From NCBI GenBank assembly GCA_014529385.2, contig CM043968.1:125509518-125573517 (forward strand): a stretch of 64,000 nucleotides of DNA, written 5' to 3'. Below are positions 1 through 11,592 of the stretch, one piece after another. Both the position numbers and the translations under genes were made by a program. Within the stretch, counting starts at the first letter, position 1. Each line of letters begins with the position of its first letter. Below the pieces are notes generated by a model. It did no database searches, had not been told where the DNA came from, and was given only the letters and a program-made list of their open reading frames with translations. The stretch comes from Adiantum capillus-veneris (taxonomy: Eukaryota > Streptophyta > Polypodiopsida > Polypodiales > Pteridaceae).

Positions 1-496
1 GTGTTGCACATATACGCCAGCGTGTGTGTGTGTGTTTACACACACACACACGTGGACTTGCCAACACGTGCGTTCGTGTGTGTGTAGACTGCCACTGGCC
101 ACGCGTTGGCTAGGGGTGGACACACGCCTCCACGTGGGGGCGTGTGGCCGTCCACGGCCAACGCGCTGGCCAAGGGCGCGTGACTGCCCATGGCCAACGC
201 GTTGGCCCTGCCCCTGTGTAAAGGCCGTTGGCAAACCCCGCCCCGTCCCCCCTTACCGGGCCCCTCACACAGGCCCGCACCCTGTAGTGCCTGCGCCCGC
301 ACACACGCCCCGGTAGCGCTAGCGCACACGTCCCCCCCCTTCCTCGCCGCCCGCATGGGGGGGTTCTATCAACCGCACGCCCCCGTTCCCCGGTAGCCCG
401 TCCACATGCCCCCGCCTCCCCAACCCTTTGACTTATAGCTTCTTGCCCCCCTCCCGTTAGCAGACTCGACCGCTTACACATCCCCCTTACACACAA
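1..496. repeat. GC-rich block with palindromic GGCCAACGCGTTGGCC motifs
   Basis: This block is far richer in GC and CpG than the AT-rich DNA that follows it. It contains recurring dyads: GGCCAACGCGTTGGCC at 192-207 is a perfect palindrome, GGCCAACGCGCTGGCC at 156-171 differs by one base, and a partial copy lies near 97-111. Open frames exist on both strands, but they are low-complexity translations rich in R, P, A and T and are not convincing genes. It may be the edge of a repeat that continues to the left of the window. Confidence 0.5.
21..52. repeat. GT/AC microsatellite forming a perfect hairpin
   Basis: A (GT)n tract (21-35) is followed by two T and then by its exact complement, an (AC)n tract (38-52). 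The arms are 15 bp each, including the terminal CG. It is simple sequence and no gene is implied. Confidence 0.75.
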
Positions 497-743
497 ACAT
501 TGAAAAGAAAAATTTTAAATAATTATTTGTCCAATTTTTTTCTTTTATCTATTGCACTAGACTAATATTCACGTGCTCACACAGTCACACAATCACAAAC
601 AAATATTTTTTTAATTAAATACTTTGTATATTTTTTACATAAATTTATTACAATAATAAAATATTATTAAATTTAAATTTATAACGGTTATATTATTAGA
701 CGTGAGTATATAAACAATTTGTTAGTTTATACAATGTGATCTT
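497..743. other. AT-rich spacer
   Basis: AT-rich sequence with short A/T runs. I see no gene, repeat or clear promoter element here. Confidence 0.5.
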
Positions 744-1964
744 GTGCTTAATTATTTGTTTAACATATTATTATGGCTTGTATCTTTATTTTTCCTGGGT
801 AAAAAGCTTTCTTATCCTTTCTACAATGGTAAATTTATAATATCTGAATCATTTCTTTTAGAATTAATTTCTCCAATGCAATTTACAACTTTAGATGGAG
901 TCATCGTAGTTGGTGATATTGAAATGAATTTGCCTCTTGAAAGGACGCTCAACAATTTGGGTGAATTCATCTATGTATTGGATGAACAGCTTTCACGTAA
1001 ATACAAAGTCAACGTATCCCATCAAACACAATATGCAGGCTCACCTAGCACGACTCCCATTGCCATTGTGGATAGTCCGTCACACAGGTGCAATTTGCTC
1101 AAAAGGAGTTAATAGATCTATGCACCCCGCCTCGAGTTTTGCTCTCAAATAGCTTCAAAAGGAGTACAAGACAAAAACTCTTACAGGCCGAAAAGAAGGG
1201 CACATTGACAAAGCTTTTAATGCAAATACAACAAGTGGAACAAGTTACAGAGATTCCAAGGTCTTACAATGGTGATCTTGTTTTAGAATTTCCACCTACC
1301 ATGGGAAAGTTGCACCATATGGATGCAATGGAGCATAAGTATGATCCTCATTTGTGGTCGAAGCCATAACGTCCAATATAGTTTTTCAAGGTGTAGTGTG
1401 TCTTAGTCATTGCATAGGATCTCTCAAGTGCATGAATGAACAATGTGTCCACTTGGTTAATTATTATTTTCCAATACAAGTCATTTCAACGGGTACATAC
1501 AAAAGGCAACTGCACCCGGACAATATTGTAAGATTGGAGATAAGAGCCTTACATGCCACTTTTGTAAGGCAGTTGCTTTTTGTATTGCAACATGTGATTG
1601 TGTAGTATACTATGTCATGCCATCCGATGAGACTGCCACTAGAGTCATGATTCATCGTGGCACACATCGACACGATGTGCGCAACGGCACATCCAAAACA
1701 CTAGCGGACAACACCAAGGTGATGGTGCAAAGGATTTTGACTGTTGACCCACACGCAGGAGCCAGGAAGGTTCAAATGTGTTTGGCAAAAGAAATTATAA
1801 GTACAACACTTCTTTGCAACAACACCAACAAAGGAATTTTAGGCGAGCAACAGCTATTTGCAATCGCTGAGGAGTTGGGGCCATTGGTGCAAGATAATTG
1901 GTACGAGCATTTCCTAGATTCTTATTTCGATGCAAAACTGTATGCTAAATTATTTTTTATTTAA
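744..1964 (+). pseudogene. Mutator-like transposase relic, N-terminal and zinc-finger part
   Basis: This stretch is broken coding sequence in several frames. The first part (744-1112) reads through a segment containing LDGVIVVGDIEMNLPLERTL. It continues in another frame to YDPHLWSKP (ending 1369). At about 1378-1605 a cysteine/histidine cluster appears (CLSHCIGSLKCMNEQC), followed after a frame change by CHFCKAVAFCIATCDC, VYYVMP and HRGTHRHDV. Plant transposases of the Mutator-like group carry this type of FLYWCH/WRKY-GCM1-like DNA-binding finger before the catalytic domain, and the conserved spacing of C, C, C, C and HRGTH supports that. The catalytic half follows downstream on the same strand. 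Frame changes near 1110, 1370 and 1600 make it a pseudogene unless some are introns. The family assignment rests on recalled motifs, not a search. Confidence 0.55.
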
Positions 1965-2056
1965 ACACTTTGAACATTGTTAGGTTTTGAAGGTCAGTAT
2001 CTATTTTACGTAGAGGGGTTGACAAAGAATCTTTTGGCATTGATGCACTCCTAAAG

Positions 2057-3266
2057 TTGAAGCGAGACTGCACATATGACTTTTTCCATGGAAGCCGGTT
2101 TCTTGGTCAAGGTACAGAGGGGGAGAAATGTTATGTCTTAAAAATGTCCACAATTGGTCCACTATCCGGTGTGGACCTGGTAAACCGAATGAGACAAGAT
2201 CGGGATGGCAATCTTCGACGTGCGTGGATCCAGTTTGATCACATCAGACGTGTTAACAACCTGGTGACTATGGCTTGTCATGTCTATGATCCAAGGTACA
2301 TGGCGCACCTTAATAACTTTGTGGGTTTCCTTTGACTCTCTCTAAAACAATTTGTTTGCAGCATGCATGACCTTTTGACTATTGCAACTTTTGAAATAAA
2401 TAGGAAGACATGGAAACGCAATGTTTGTTTTGGGAGTGCCTCAATGATGTAGTGATATCATGTGGATGTGATAGAGCTAATTTCTTTGGCTTCATGGTGG
2501 ATGAAGCTCAAACAAATTGGAATGCAGTTCGAATTGTTTTCAATGGTGGTGACAAGACCAATACAATGAGCGATCGAGAGCGTTCTTGTCTTTTCCATTG
2601 GAAGAAAAGCTTGAATCAACACACAATGAAGTATGTGGTGCAAGCTTCTCAACATACACAAAAAGAAATGTGTGAGAAGTGGAGGCAAGCACCAACAAAA
2701 GAGGCTGCAGCAGCAGAGGCTCATTTGATACGCCAATGGTGGCATAACGGTCATTGCATAGACCGTAACATCCATACATGGATTCATGGCTTAGTTGGTG
2801 GGAAATTTGTATTGCACATTGGGGTGGCATTATGACGTACATAGAAAGTAGCTCTAATGGACCAAACACTCTATGCACAAACCTTGTGGAGAGCAAGCAT
2901 GGCAGCTGGCTAGCAGGAGAGGATTTTTGTAAACGCATTTCATTATATGATGCATGTACAACCGACCTTGCAAATTCCATCTTACAGAGCACAAAGGCCA
3001 TTTCATACAGCCATGGAAAACACATTGGGAAGGGTCCATCAATACAAAAGCTTGCGGAACGCCATGAAAAACATCCAAGCCAAGTGATAAGAGCAGTGAA
3101 TGAGGCTAATGAGGGCACTCCAATGTATAAACAACCAACTCCATTGACAGGAGATAAGGAGACATCAAGGCAAAAACGCAAGCCAAATGAGGTTATCAAC
3201 GTGGAAGATGATGCATCGCATAGGCCTGAGTACCACTCGATCACCAAAGATTGGAAGACCACGTAA
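2057..3266 (+). pseudogene. Mutator-like transposase relic, RNase H-like catalytic part
   Basis: Continuation of the preceding relic. The frame at 2057-2335 holds WIQFDHIRRVNNLVTMACHV, which matches the first-aspartate segment of a plant transposase group. The frame at 2410-2835 holds FFGFMVDEAQTNWNAVRIVF (second aspartate), then SDRERSCLFHW and a helical stretch ending in a tryptophan-rich segment. The third frame (2778-3266) holds NLVESKHGSWL, the expected position of the catalytic glutamate. The segment just before 2410 (LLTIATFEI) also fits the family but lies in another frame, so an intron or a frameshift separates these exons. The tail (PTPLTGDKETSRQKRKPNEV) is basic and may be a nuclear signal. 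No terminal inverted repeats or target duplication were located. The order D-D-E is seen in sequence; the Mutator-like label is from memory of the family. Confidence 0.6.
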
Positions 3267-3705
3267 GATGAACTTTGCAGAAGAAGGGATATGAAAAACC
3301 CCAAAACGAAGTATAGGTTCTGGTGGGCAGTATGTAGTTGAGCACAAGGTCAATGAGGCAATGTGGGCCATACGCCGAACTCCACAGTAGGAGAAAGTTG
3401 GACTCACTTTTGGGCCCTGTAAGAAGTACCACGTCGGCTTAGAGAGAGAAAATGAAAATGTTAAATTGTGCATTTTATGTGATGCTTTTTTGCGCAACAA
3501 AAAGCCAAAATGACATTCTTTGGTAGGTAGCTGCCGTCTTTATCATTCTTATCCTTCATTCTCTTGTCAGGAATCCAACTAAACATATGACTAATGATTT
3601 GAAATGCCAACTTACAAGCGTTCCCTCCAAAAACATAAGCCACACGAACTCTATCAACTCTAAACTTGAGAATATGGTCTTCCCTCCTAAAACCTGAGAT
3701 ATTTC
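3267..3705. other. Spacer between two transposase relics
   Basis: No convincing coding sequence on either strand. It could contain the ends of one or both flanking elements, but no inverted repeat stands out by eye. Confidence 0.4.
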
Positions 3706-6422
3706 ATGAGTTTCGAGTGTCCGTCTTTTTATCTATCAACTCTAGGAATGGAGAACGCTTCTTTTCTAGATGAAAACACCAATTTGAACTTGCAATCCTC
3801 AGCCCCTTCATCTTTAACACTTACCCAAAGAAAGAACACACATCATATTCATGTTGATGGATTGCAAGAGTACAGACCGTTGCAGAAACGTAGGAGGGAG
3901 TCTTTCTTATCTCAACGGGAGAAAGAACTTGGAAGGACAAACAAGGAACATCATTTGGATTTGTGGATCGATGGGTTGATTTATCCAAAGGATCCTACGA
4001 CAAATGCGCCACCTCCCTTTGCTAATATCACTAACCTCTTACATTTCACAGGCGATGGCAAGGATGGGCTATTGGGATACACCGAACATTTGGAAATGAG
4101 AGGATTGAATGCGGAAAGGCAAAGAAACTTCCTGGTGATGGAGAACATGCAGCTGAAGAAACTTAATGAAGCATGCTCTCAAAAGATTTCATCAAACAAA
4201 GAGACAATCCAAGGCCTTGAGAAGAAGATCACAAGTTTGCGAGAGAAAGACACCGTGCTTGGTAGTCGGAAAAGAAAACGAGATCTGTGCAACATTGAGA
4301 ACATGAAGATTGGTAGTGGTGGCCTGAAAAAACAAATACGAGCTTTAAGGTAACTCGAAGTTTGTTTCCGCTTTTGTATCTTCAATGTGCTTCACTAAGA
4401 AATGGATACACTTCCCTATACATGATCATAACGTATGGTGCTTTTTTTGCAGGTCTTTACTGCATCCAAACTCGAACGGTGCAGGCTTCGATGCTGGAGT
4501 GCATTACAGCCGTTTAGTTCCAAAAGAAGTAGTTGAAGAGATGATAACTCAGAAAAAATTTCGTAAGTTGAAAGGGAGGCTCCTTACCTCCTTCATGAAT
4601 GAGAATCAGCTGGAACCAATGGAAGTGCAAGCAATACTTGATGAGAGTGGCATCTCGCAGATGGGATACAAGGCACTCTTCAAAGCATTAGCTAAAAATT
4701 CTCAAAATAAACTACAGAGAGGATCATTGCTGCCAAAGCCATCACATGTAAAGGCTGCTCCCCGGCACGTAAACGATGAGGTGTTTGAGAAACTTGGGTC
4801 ACCATTCCATATTGAAGCAACGTTCTTAGGCAAGGGCGACAGAGAGGTACAGTTTACGAGCACAACAACCTCTTCGTTGATCTTGAAGCATTGCAAAGGT
4901 ATACAGTTCACTTCTTTGACATCAGTCGACAGGAGTACGGTGGGGTTCTCAAGTTTGTTTTGAAGCTCAACGAGTGCGAGGTCATGAAGAACAAGAAGCT
5001 GGAGAGATTCACCATTACCCTCATGAACAGAGCTCTGGATCCATCAATAACGGAAGAGGATCCACGATACTTCAGCGTGCAATCCAAAAACAACATTCTA
5101 ACTCTAGGATCATTTCAGGTATACTTTGTTCACTCTATGATAAAAAAAATATTGATTATTTGGTTGTTGATTTTGTGTTTCTAGATTGGGTTTTTAGTCA
5201 AATCCGAATTCCTTCTATCATCAGTGAACAAAGAAATGGAGCCGTTCTTTTAGTGGAAGGATTTGGTGACTATACAGTGGAATGGCACATGGCAGGTGAC
5301 TTAGTGACTCTTAAGTGTATGTACAACATAACACACGGAGCAACTGTGGCAAATCCATGCTTATATTGCATGGCTGATGCACAATCTCTTGAGAGTGTGC
5401 AATGGAATAGAGCTCCCAACAGACATCTTCAAGATAAAACTTTTAGACCAGTGCTTGATTTTCCTCTCAGTAGAGTTCACGTCTGTACACTTCATGCACT
5501 CTCTCGAATAATTAAAAAGGTGGTTCATTTGTACATATGTTTTGCATGGACATTAAAGCCAGAGAGTGAGTCGAAAAGAGTGATCAAAGCATTAGAGGGA
5601 GTGCTCTCAGACATTGGTTTGCATGGAGGCAATGTCAAAATCGAAGAGGACCCTAAGACGTCTCAAAGTCGTTACAAGGTACCTAGGAAAGCATCAATAG
5701 GCGGCGTGAAGGCAAGAAGGTTTCTTGGGTTTAGCATCAACGATTCAGATAGAGAAGAAAGGAGAAACCTGTTCAACAAATGGAAATAGTTACATAAAGT
5801 GGTTAAAGACAATGCTGGTGGTGGGGCAATCCAGAATCACAAGGCGAACGTGTGGTAATCACTAGATAAAATTTTCCACTATGTTGAGCAGCATTCTTGG
5901 GACCAAAGTAAGCTCACATCATTTCAAGCAGCCTTGCTCGATTGGAAAAAGGCTTACCTTACAGGGTGGGGTGGGCAACATATCACACATTGCATGGTGG
6001 GTTAGCATTCTACGTATACAAAACAAAATTTAAATTGTACTCTACTGACCATTTTGTTTTATTTCAATGCAGCACATACTGTTCAACCATGGTCCATATT
6101 TTGCCAAGACATACGGCTCACTATCAATATGGTCCACACAAGGCATGGAAAAAACCCACTACATGGAAAGAACAGGTTATTTTAAGCACACTAGACATGG
6201 GGGAGGAAAGGATAAGGCCAATAGCCTATTAGAGTTACACCAATGGACTTATAGATGACTAATTCATAGGGCAAGGCAGAAGGAACTTCTTAAGAGTTCA
6301 GAAATGACATGGGCTTTACAACACATCCGCAAAGAGAATAAACAGATGGCTTGGGGAGCTTCAAATGCGAGGGAGCGCCATGTGAGGTGGCAACAGTCAT
6401 GAGTCAGGAGCGGGAGAATATG
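3706..6422 (+). pseudogene. Second RNase H-like transposase relic, multi-exon
   Basis: A spliced coding region can be followed on the plus strand. Exon 1 (3706-4349) ends at a GT donor and exon 2 begins at 4453 after TTTTTTTGCAG; the reading frame joins cleanly across this intron. Exon 2 runs through YSRLVPKEVVEEMI and MGYKALFKALAKNSQNKL to 4850, then continues after a one-base frame change as FVDLEALQRYTVHFFDISRQ to a possible donor at 5119. The downstream part has GDYTVEWHMAGDLVTLKCMY, NPCLYCMAD and LSRVHVCTLHALSRI, then after 5789 a decaying tail with GGGKDKANSLLELHQWTYR. The CxxC pair and the histidine-rich segment recall plant and invertebrate transposon proteins with an RNase H-like fold, but I cannot name the superfamily. 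Stops and frame changes after 5200 make it a pseudogene. It faces an unrecognised minus-strand gene tail to tail, suggesting a two-gene transposon. Confidence 0.5.
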
Positions 6423-8207
6423 GACCTGAGCCCGTCGTTTTTATCCTCTTTGATGCACCTCCTTCTTCCTCACTTTGTACCTCTTCCATGTGCAAGCTCT
6501 GTAGACGAGCTCGTTCCTTTGTTGATGGCAGCATCCCCACGGGCATCAGGCATCTTCTTTCCCTTAGAAACAGCCGCTTTTTGTATGGATCTAAGCTCTC
6601 CAGGACTTCAACCCCTGCAACCAGAGCCTGAGCTGTGTAGGACATGAAATAGGGGGCTCTGAGTGCTTGGCACCCATACCCAATGCCAAATACGCGTAGA
6701 GCAAATTGTTTCTCAATCAGAATTAGTCTTTTTTCATTTAGTGGGAGGGGGTGCCCACCACACAATCTCGTAATAACTTTCATTGCAAACAATGGAAACT
6801 TTGCATTGTCCTCAGAGTATTTCTTGTGGTATATTATGATCTACATAAAAATTGTAATGAATTTATGGGCCATAAGTGAGATGAGTACAATTGCCAAGTA
6901 CTTGAATTGTTTCTACAAACCTTTTTGTGGTTGAAACGCCCGATGTAGTGAGACAACACCGCATCCTTACCTTGGACTCCAATGACAAGCCCTTGCCGTG
7001 AGCCTCCCGCTCTTCTAAGGAAACTATCGTCATACACTAGCACCTATCAACAAAAAAAATGATCATGATATTTTATCACTGGGCCATCTCCAATACCATC
7101 GAAATGCACGACAAAAATTACCATCTGATTCTCATCCATTTCCAGCATTGACCTCCCCCACAATTGAATAGACTGACTATTCATTACCTGAGCTCTTGGT
7201 GCCATGGGCCTACCCATGTTTTCCAAGCCGAGTTGTTTTGTTGTCGATTCAAACTGCTCATCTATTGGAAAATTGGCCTCTCCTGACTTCACTTCATTGA
7301 ATGTATCTTTGATCAGTTGCCACCCTGAAGTGAACTGTGAGTCGCGGACAGCTGTGTCAGCAATAAGATGTTGGTCCACTCCATCATCATCCACAAACCC
7401 CATGTCTGCCTCAAAAAAATTTGCAATTGCAGCTAGGCAGTAGCCCTCCCGTATATTGAGCTCATGCATGATACCTGTGAGCAGAACATAGTGGGTGTCA
7501 CCCGCCATAGCAAAGCTGGGAGCGCAATTCAGAGGCAAAGTCACTTCCTTACTTGGGCTTTCTTGCTTGCACCCTATTGCTGCATCCGCAAGAGAAGCAA
7601 GAGTTCAGCCTACATCAAATGTTTCCTTTAATACCTCTACCCACTCTTCTTCTGGGTCGAACTGCACCTCCACATCCTCTATCTCTTCCTCCGGCGCCAA
7701 TGGACAACTACCGAAAGTTGTTGACTAGGAAGTCTCTGACTAACCATCCGTCTGCAAGTATAAGTAACAGACAAACTCGTGGTAGAATTCCACTAAGTGA
7801 CACTTTTTGAAGTGCTTCATACACCTGTCTTGTACAAGCAGTGCATTGGAGGGACACTCTTCTAGACAGCGATTCAGTCTCCTTGAAGCACTCTTGTCAG
7901 GGTTAAGGTCGGCTGGGTGCACATATCTCATGCCATCAACTGTCATAGAAGTGTCACAAGTGACTGCCTCATATTGTTGCAAATGGGTTTGTAGGTACTC
8001 AAATGAGCAATCTATAATCCTCTGTATAGAAAACTCTGCATTAAACATTCCTGATAGTTCTGGTGCACGGTGATGAGCACGGGCGTTGTATAAGAATGTG
8101 AATAGTTTTTCTTCACATGTATCCTCTCCCACAACGTCTGTCTCCAGGACTATGATCCCCATGACTGAAAGAAAAAGCAAGCCAAAACTATTTGGTGTCA
8201 TAACCAA
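6397..8207 (-). CDS. Unrecognised minus-strand gene, probably multi-exon
   Basis: Three long frames lie head to tail on the minus strand: 8207-7740 (155 residues, beginning near SVMGIIVLETDVVGEDT), 7544-7047 (165 residues, with YVLLTGIMHELNIREGYCLA) and 6792-6397 (131 residues, ending in an S/E/K-rich tail with SKRIKTTGSG). Their spacing suggests exons separated by short introns, but I did not fix the splice sites. I recognise no domain. The last exon contains a run of basic residues (PYKKRLFLRERR) that could be a nuclear signal. The gene converges on the transposase relic upstream, and its 5' end abuts a pair of dyad repeats at 8200-8359. It may be an accessory gene of the same transposon. 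It could also be several decayed fragments. Confidence 0.35.
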
Positions 8208-8359
8208 GCGAATATTGAGCCTCGAGTATCCCTCAAGGTCTCTATTCGCTTGGTTCTGTCCCGTGTGCTAATGTCATAAAAGGTGACGTCACTTGAGTCA
8301 GAACCAAGAGAATAGGGACCCCAAGAATCTCCAAAGGGCCCTATTTGCTTGGTTCTGAC
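8200..8359. repeat. Dyad repeats, cluster A (2 units)
   Basis: Unit 1 has arms AACCAAGCGAATA (8202-8214) and TATTCGCTTGGTT (8244-8256), an exact inverted repeat around a 29-nt loop. Unit 2 has 21-nt arms at 8297-8317 and 8339-8359 with two mismatches, again built on CAGAACCAAG and CTTGGTTCTG. The same arm core recurs in clusters at 9.5, 16.5, 18.2 and 54.5 kb. Cluster A lies directly at the 5' end of the minus-strand gene. Confidence 0.75.
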
Positions 8360-8403
8360 CCAAGCATTCGGAACAGGTGGATTAGAACAGAGCATTTAAT
8401 GTT

Positions 8404-8471
8404 ATGAGTGATAGATATATAGGCCTACTCACTTACTATGAGTGATAGATATATAGGCCTACTCACTCACT
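8404..8471. repeat. 34-bp tandem duplication
   Basis: Two consecutive copies of a 34-bp unit beginning ATGAGTGATAGATATATAGG. There is no coding content. Confidence 0.8.
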
Positions 8472-8761
8472 ATGCCCAAACTCAGGCACGGTCACATAAT
8501 GAGTAATCTTACCCTAACGACCACTCTTTGGCCCTTGGAGTGTTGTTCCCATTGTGCTCTAGCCCAGTAATGCAGTGGCTTCGGTGCATGCACATTTAAC
8601 AACACACATGAAGGGGAGAGAGGCAGGGAGAAAGAACGTGTCTTTGAACTATCCAATGGCACCGAGTTGGATGGTGATGTTGCAGGCCGCTGACAGCAAG
8701 AACTAGAAGGTGGCGATGGCGATGCGGAAGCAAAGGACTCAACCCAGTGGAGGTCGCTCAA

Positions 8762-9005
8762 CGCAGGATCATGAGAGGTGGCCAAGGGGAAGAGCACAGA
8801 AAAGGCAAAGGCAACGACGATATGTTTGTTCTACTTGGAGATGGAGATGGAAACTGCAAGGGCGATTGGCATCTGACTGTAAACACAGGATCATGAGAGC
8901 TGGCCAAGGGAAGGAGCATAGAAAAGGCAAAGGCAACGGCGGTCTGTTTGTTTCACTTGGAGATGGAGATGGCGACTGGAAGGGCAATTGGCGTTTGACT
9001 CTAAA
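8762..9005. repeat. 122-bp tandem duplication
   Basis: Two copies of a 122-bp unit start at 8764 and 8886 with CAGGATCATGAGAG and share AGAAAAGGCAAAGGCAACG and CTTGGAGATGGAGATGG. An open plus-strand frame crosses both copies (8710-9111), but its composition looks like a by-product of the repeat, so I do not call a gene. Confidence 0.75.
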
Positions 9006-9489
9006 CGGTCACTTGAAAAATGCACGTGGGCTGTGCTCACAAGGACAACCAGTAATAAATGGGCTCAGATTCCCATGCAGTACGATTTACCAACCACAAT
9101 CTCGAGTGTAACAGAGTCATAAGTGAATTTGTCACCCTCGCCAAGGTAAGCATTATAAGTTTAGAGGCAGTACCCCCGCCAAGGTAAGCATTATAAGTTT
9201 AGAGGCAGTACCCCTGCCAAACATTTCAACTATACCCTCGCCCCAGATGAGCGCTCTTCTGCCTCTTTTTGCGTCCTCTATTGCCCATCATTTTAATTAA
9301 CTCTACCCCCATCGATGCTACGCGGTAAGCAAACCATCCCAACCCTTTTTGAACATCTCCTTTTACTCTCTAGTGCTCCTCCTTTTTGCACATCCTTCTC
9401 TTACTCCTGTTCTGCAGTGCTTTAGTGACGCAGAACTCTACACATAGTGAAGAGGTATGATACTACACTTTTGTACACTTGTATTTTGT
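9006..9489. other. Non-coding spacer with a 38-bp tandem repeat
   Basis: At 9140-9215 a 38-bp unit starting GCCAAGGTAAGCATTATAAG is present twice with a partial third copy. The rest is unique pyrimidine-rich sequence with no gene that I can support. Confidence 0.55.
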
Positions 9490-9772
9490 GTAGTCAGTAC
9501 CAAGAGAATAAGGGAAGGTAAACCCTGTTTGTTGCACCTGTTCGCTTGGTACTAACCATCGTCTTTATTAAGGATGTTTGCTATTACACTTTTCTGAGGT
9601 CAGAACCAAGCGAATAAGGGAAGGCAAACTTTGTTCGATGCACCTGTTTGCTTGGTACTGACCTCGGAAAATATAAATGATGTTTGCTATTACACTTTTT
9701 TGAGGTTAATACTAAGCAAATAAGGGGAAGGTAAACCCTGTTTGTTGCGGGTTTAGGGTTTTTTTAGCCAAA
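9490..9772. repeat. Dyad repeats, cluster B (3 units, 106-bp period)
   Basis: Three units start at 9490, 9596 and 9702, exactly 106 bp apart. Each carries a left arm like GAGGTCAGAACCAAGCGAAT, a loop containing AAGGGAAGG, and a right arm like TTGCTTGGTACTGACCTC. The spacer between units includes GATGTTTGCTATTACACTTT. The third unit has lost its right arm. The unit is the same as in cluster C at 16.5 kb, so the two arrays flank the broken minus-strand gene in direct orientation. Confidence 0.85.
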
Positions 9773-9952
9773 TATACGTTTTGAATTTATAAGGGAGAAG
9801 CAAAATTACAACTTAACACCCATGTAGGGGGTTTTGAGTTAGAAAACACTAGGGACAGGCGAAAAGGCCAAGTTTCAGACTTTACAAAAAGTGCCTACTA
9901 ATTTTCGGGGGATACATCTGGCAATAACCAGTTAGAAGTTAATCCTTTTCCT

Positions 9953-10315
9953 TCATAGCCAGACTATCTCTTCCTGAAGCTTGTTGGCAAAGTTCAGGGC
10001 TTCCTCATATTTACTGGCTAGCTCAAGATCATCCTTCATCTCCTGTAGCCAATTATAGATAGCATCTAGAGAGCCATTCTGGGCGAGCAATCCCTGCAGG
10101 TCATCAGGCCTTCTTGCTTCCAGAGAGTCTTTGAGGATTGAGACTCTGTGCCTGTAGATCCTCATTTGTTCTAGCTTGAGGCTAGCATCCTGCACAGAGC
10201 ATTTAGCAAATAAGATACTTAAACTAGGAGCTTGGAAATTGGGAACAAAAAGGAAAGAATTACCAGCAGCTTACCTTGAGGATTGACTCCCTTGTTGTCA
10301 GCAGCCACTCCCGGG
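9953..10315 (-). pseudogene. 3' part of an unrecognised gene split by a copia insertion
   Basis: The last exon (10189-9953) follows a clean acceptor (TCTGTGCAG) and reads DASLKLEQMRIYRHRVSI, then EARRPDDLQGLLAQNG and ends NFANKLQEEIVWL before a stop. The upstream exon ends at 10275 with a GTAAGC donor, and its last codons (REWLLTTRESILK) run to the copia target duplication CCGGG at 10311-10315. The frame is preserved across the intron. The same exon resumes on the other side of the copia element at 16049. The C-terminus is helical and charged with heptad-like spacing. I do not recognise the family. It lies between dyad arrays B and C and points away from the H3-Ulp1 gene. Confidence 0.5.
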
Positions 10316-10560
10316 TGTAGAGTGCGCAGGTGATGGAGAAGGTAGGAAAGAAGACTACACACACACACCAACACACATCGAGACACACACACACAATCGT
10401 TACCCTGCAACAGCCATTCAACGAGCTGCTCTTCTCTTCTTCTCTCTTTGAATTATTATCCAAAGTATATTTACAACATAGTATAGTCAGTGTCCAGCCG
10501 CCCATAGCACAATGGGCATATTCTTTAACATCATATTCTTTAACATCATATTCTTTAACA
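10316..10560 (-). repeat. copia 3' LTR
   Basis: 245 bp, plus-strand ends TGTAGAGTGCG and TTCTTTAACA. It contains a CA-rich tract and three copies of a 15-bp unit (ATCATATTCTTTAAC) at one end, where the partner LTR has two. Confidence 0.95.
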
Positions 10561-11592
10561 CTCCCCCTCAAGCTCAGAGTGAGCTTGCATATGATGGATT
10601 CCCAATGCTTCACGAAAGTAGCAAAACTTCTCCTTTCCAAGAGCTTTTGTGAATATATCCGCAACTTGATCATTTGTCTTCACATACACCAAATCAATCT
10701 CATTTGCCAAAACTTTTTCTCTAATGAAGTGATAATGTACCTCAATGTGTTTAGTGCGAGCATGGTAGACTGGATTCTTTTCCAACATGATGCTGCTAAT
10801 ATTGCCACAATATATAATGACACTGTCAAGATAGTCAAAACCAAAGTCTACCATAAGTACTCTCAACCATGACTCTTCACATGCTGCCAAAGCTGCTCCA
10901 CGATATTCAGCTTCTGTACTTGATAATGCTAGAGTTGATTGCTTCTTGCTACTCCAACTTATCATACCATTGCCAATGGAAAATACATAACCACTTGTAG
11001 ATCTTCTATCCATAAAATCTCCTGCCCAATCTGCATCTGTGTAACCATAAAGACAAAGCTTCATATTCTTTTCATAAAACATTCCATAACTGACAGTGGC
11101 TTTCACATATCTCATAATCCATCTCACTGCATCAAGATGACTTTTACATGGATTTTGCATGAATTGACTCACAACACCCACTGCATAACTCAAATATGGC
11201 CTTGTTATTGTCAAGTAAATAAGGCTTCCAACCATCTTGCGATACATAGTGACATCCTCAATGTAATGTCCATCATCAAACAACTTCACATTTTGATCAA
11301 GAGGTGTATCAACCGGTTTGCACGCTGTCATTCCATACTTCTCAAGCATATCCAACGCGTATTGTCTTTGTATCATCCAAATTCCTGATAAAGTATTGAC
11401 AATTTCAATTCCCAAGAAATATCTCAACTCACCAAGGTCCTTCATGTTGAATTCTCTCAACAAACTCTTCTTGACATGCAAAATTTGCTCAGCATGACTT
11501 CCACTGAGAATCAAGTCATCAACATAGATAACAATAACAATGATCTCTCCATCAACATGCTTCAAAAATAATGAGTGATCAGCAGTAGATGG
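10555..11592 (-). pseudogene. copia reverse transcriptase (C-terminal) and RNase H
   Basis: The frame contains the RT active site YVDDLILSG, then LRYFLGIEI and LYLTITRPYLSYAVGV, typical of copia polymerases. RNase H follows with DADWAGDFMDRRSTSGY, WSSKKQSTLALSSTEAEY and the closing HIEVHYHFIRE and DIFTKAL. It is in the same frame as the N-terminal RT part, from which it is separated only by a TAA at 11593-11595. The stretch between (PSTADHSLF) continues the expected protein, so this is one nonsense change rather than a gene boundary. Confidence 0.9.
10561..10571 (-). other. copia polypurine tract
   Basis: On the minus strand TTGAGGGGGAG directly precedes the 3' LTR, the site of plus-strand DNA priming. 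The RNase H reading frame ends within this tract and the first bases of the LTR. Confidence 0.85.

Noticed and set aside
110-496. Minus-strand 128-codon frame in the GC-rich block
   Set aside because: High GC content removes stop codons by chance. The translation is low-complexity R/G/A/C and overlaps open frames in other phases.
10330-10872. Plus-strand 180-codon frame starting in the copia LTR
   Set aside because: It runs antisense to RNase H and across the CA repeat of the LTR; no domain is present.
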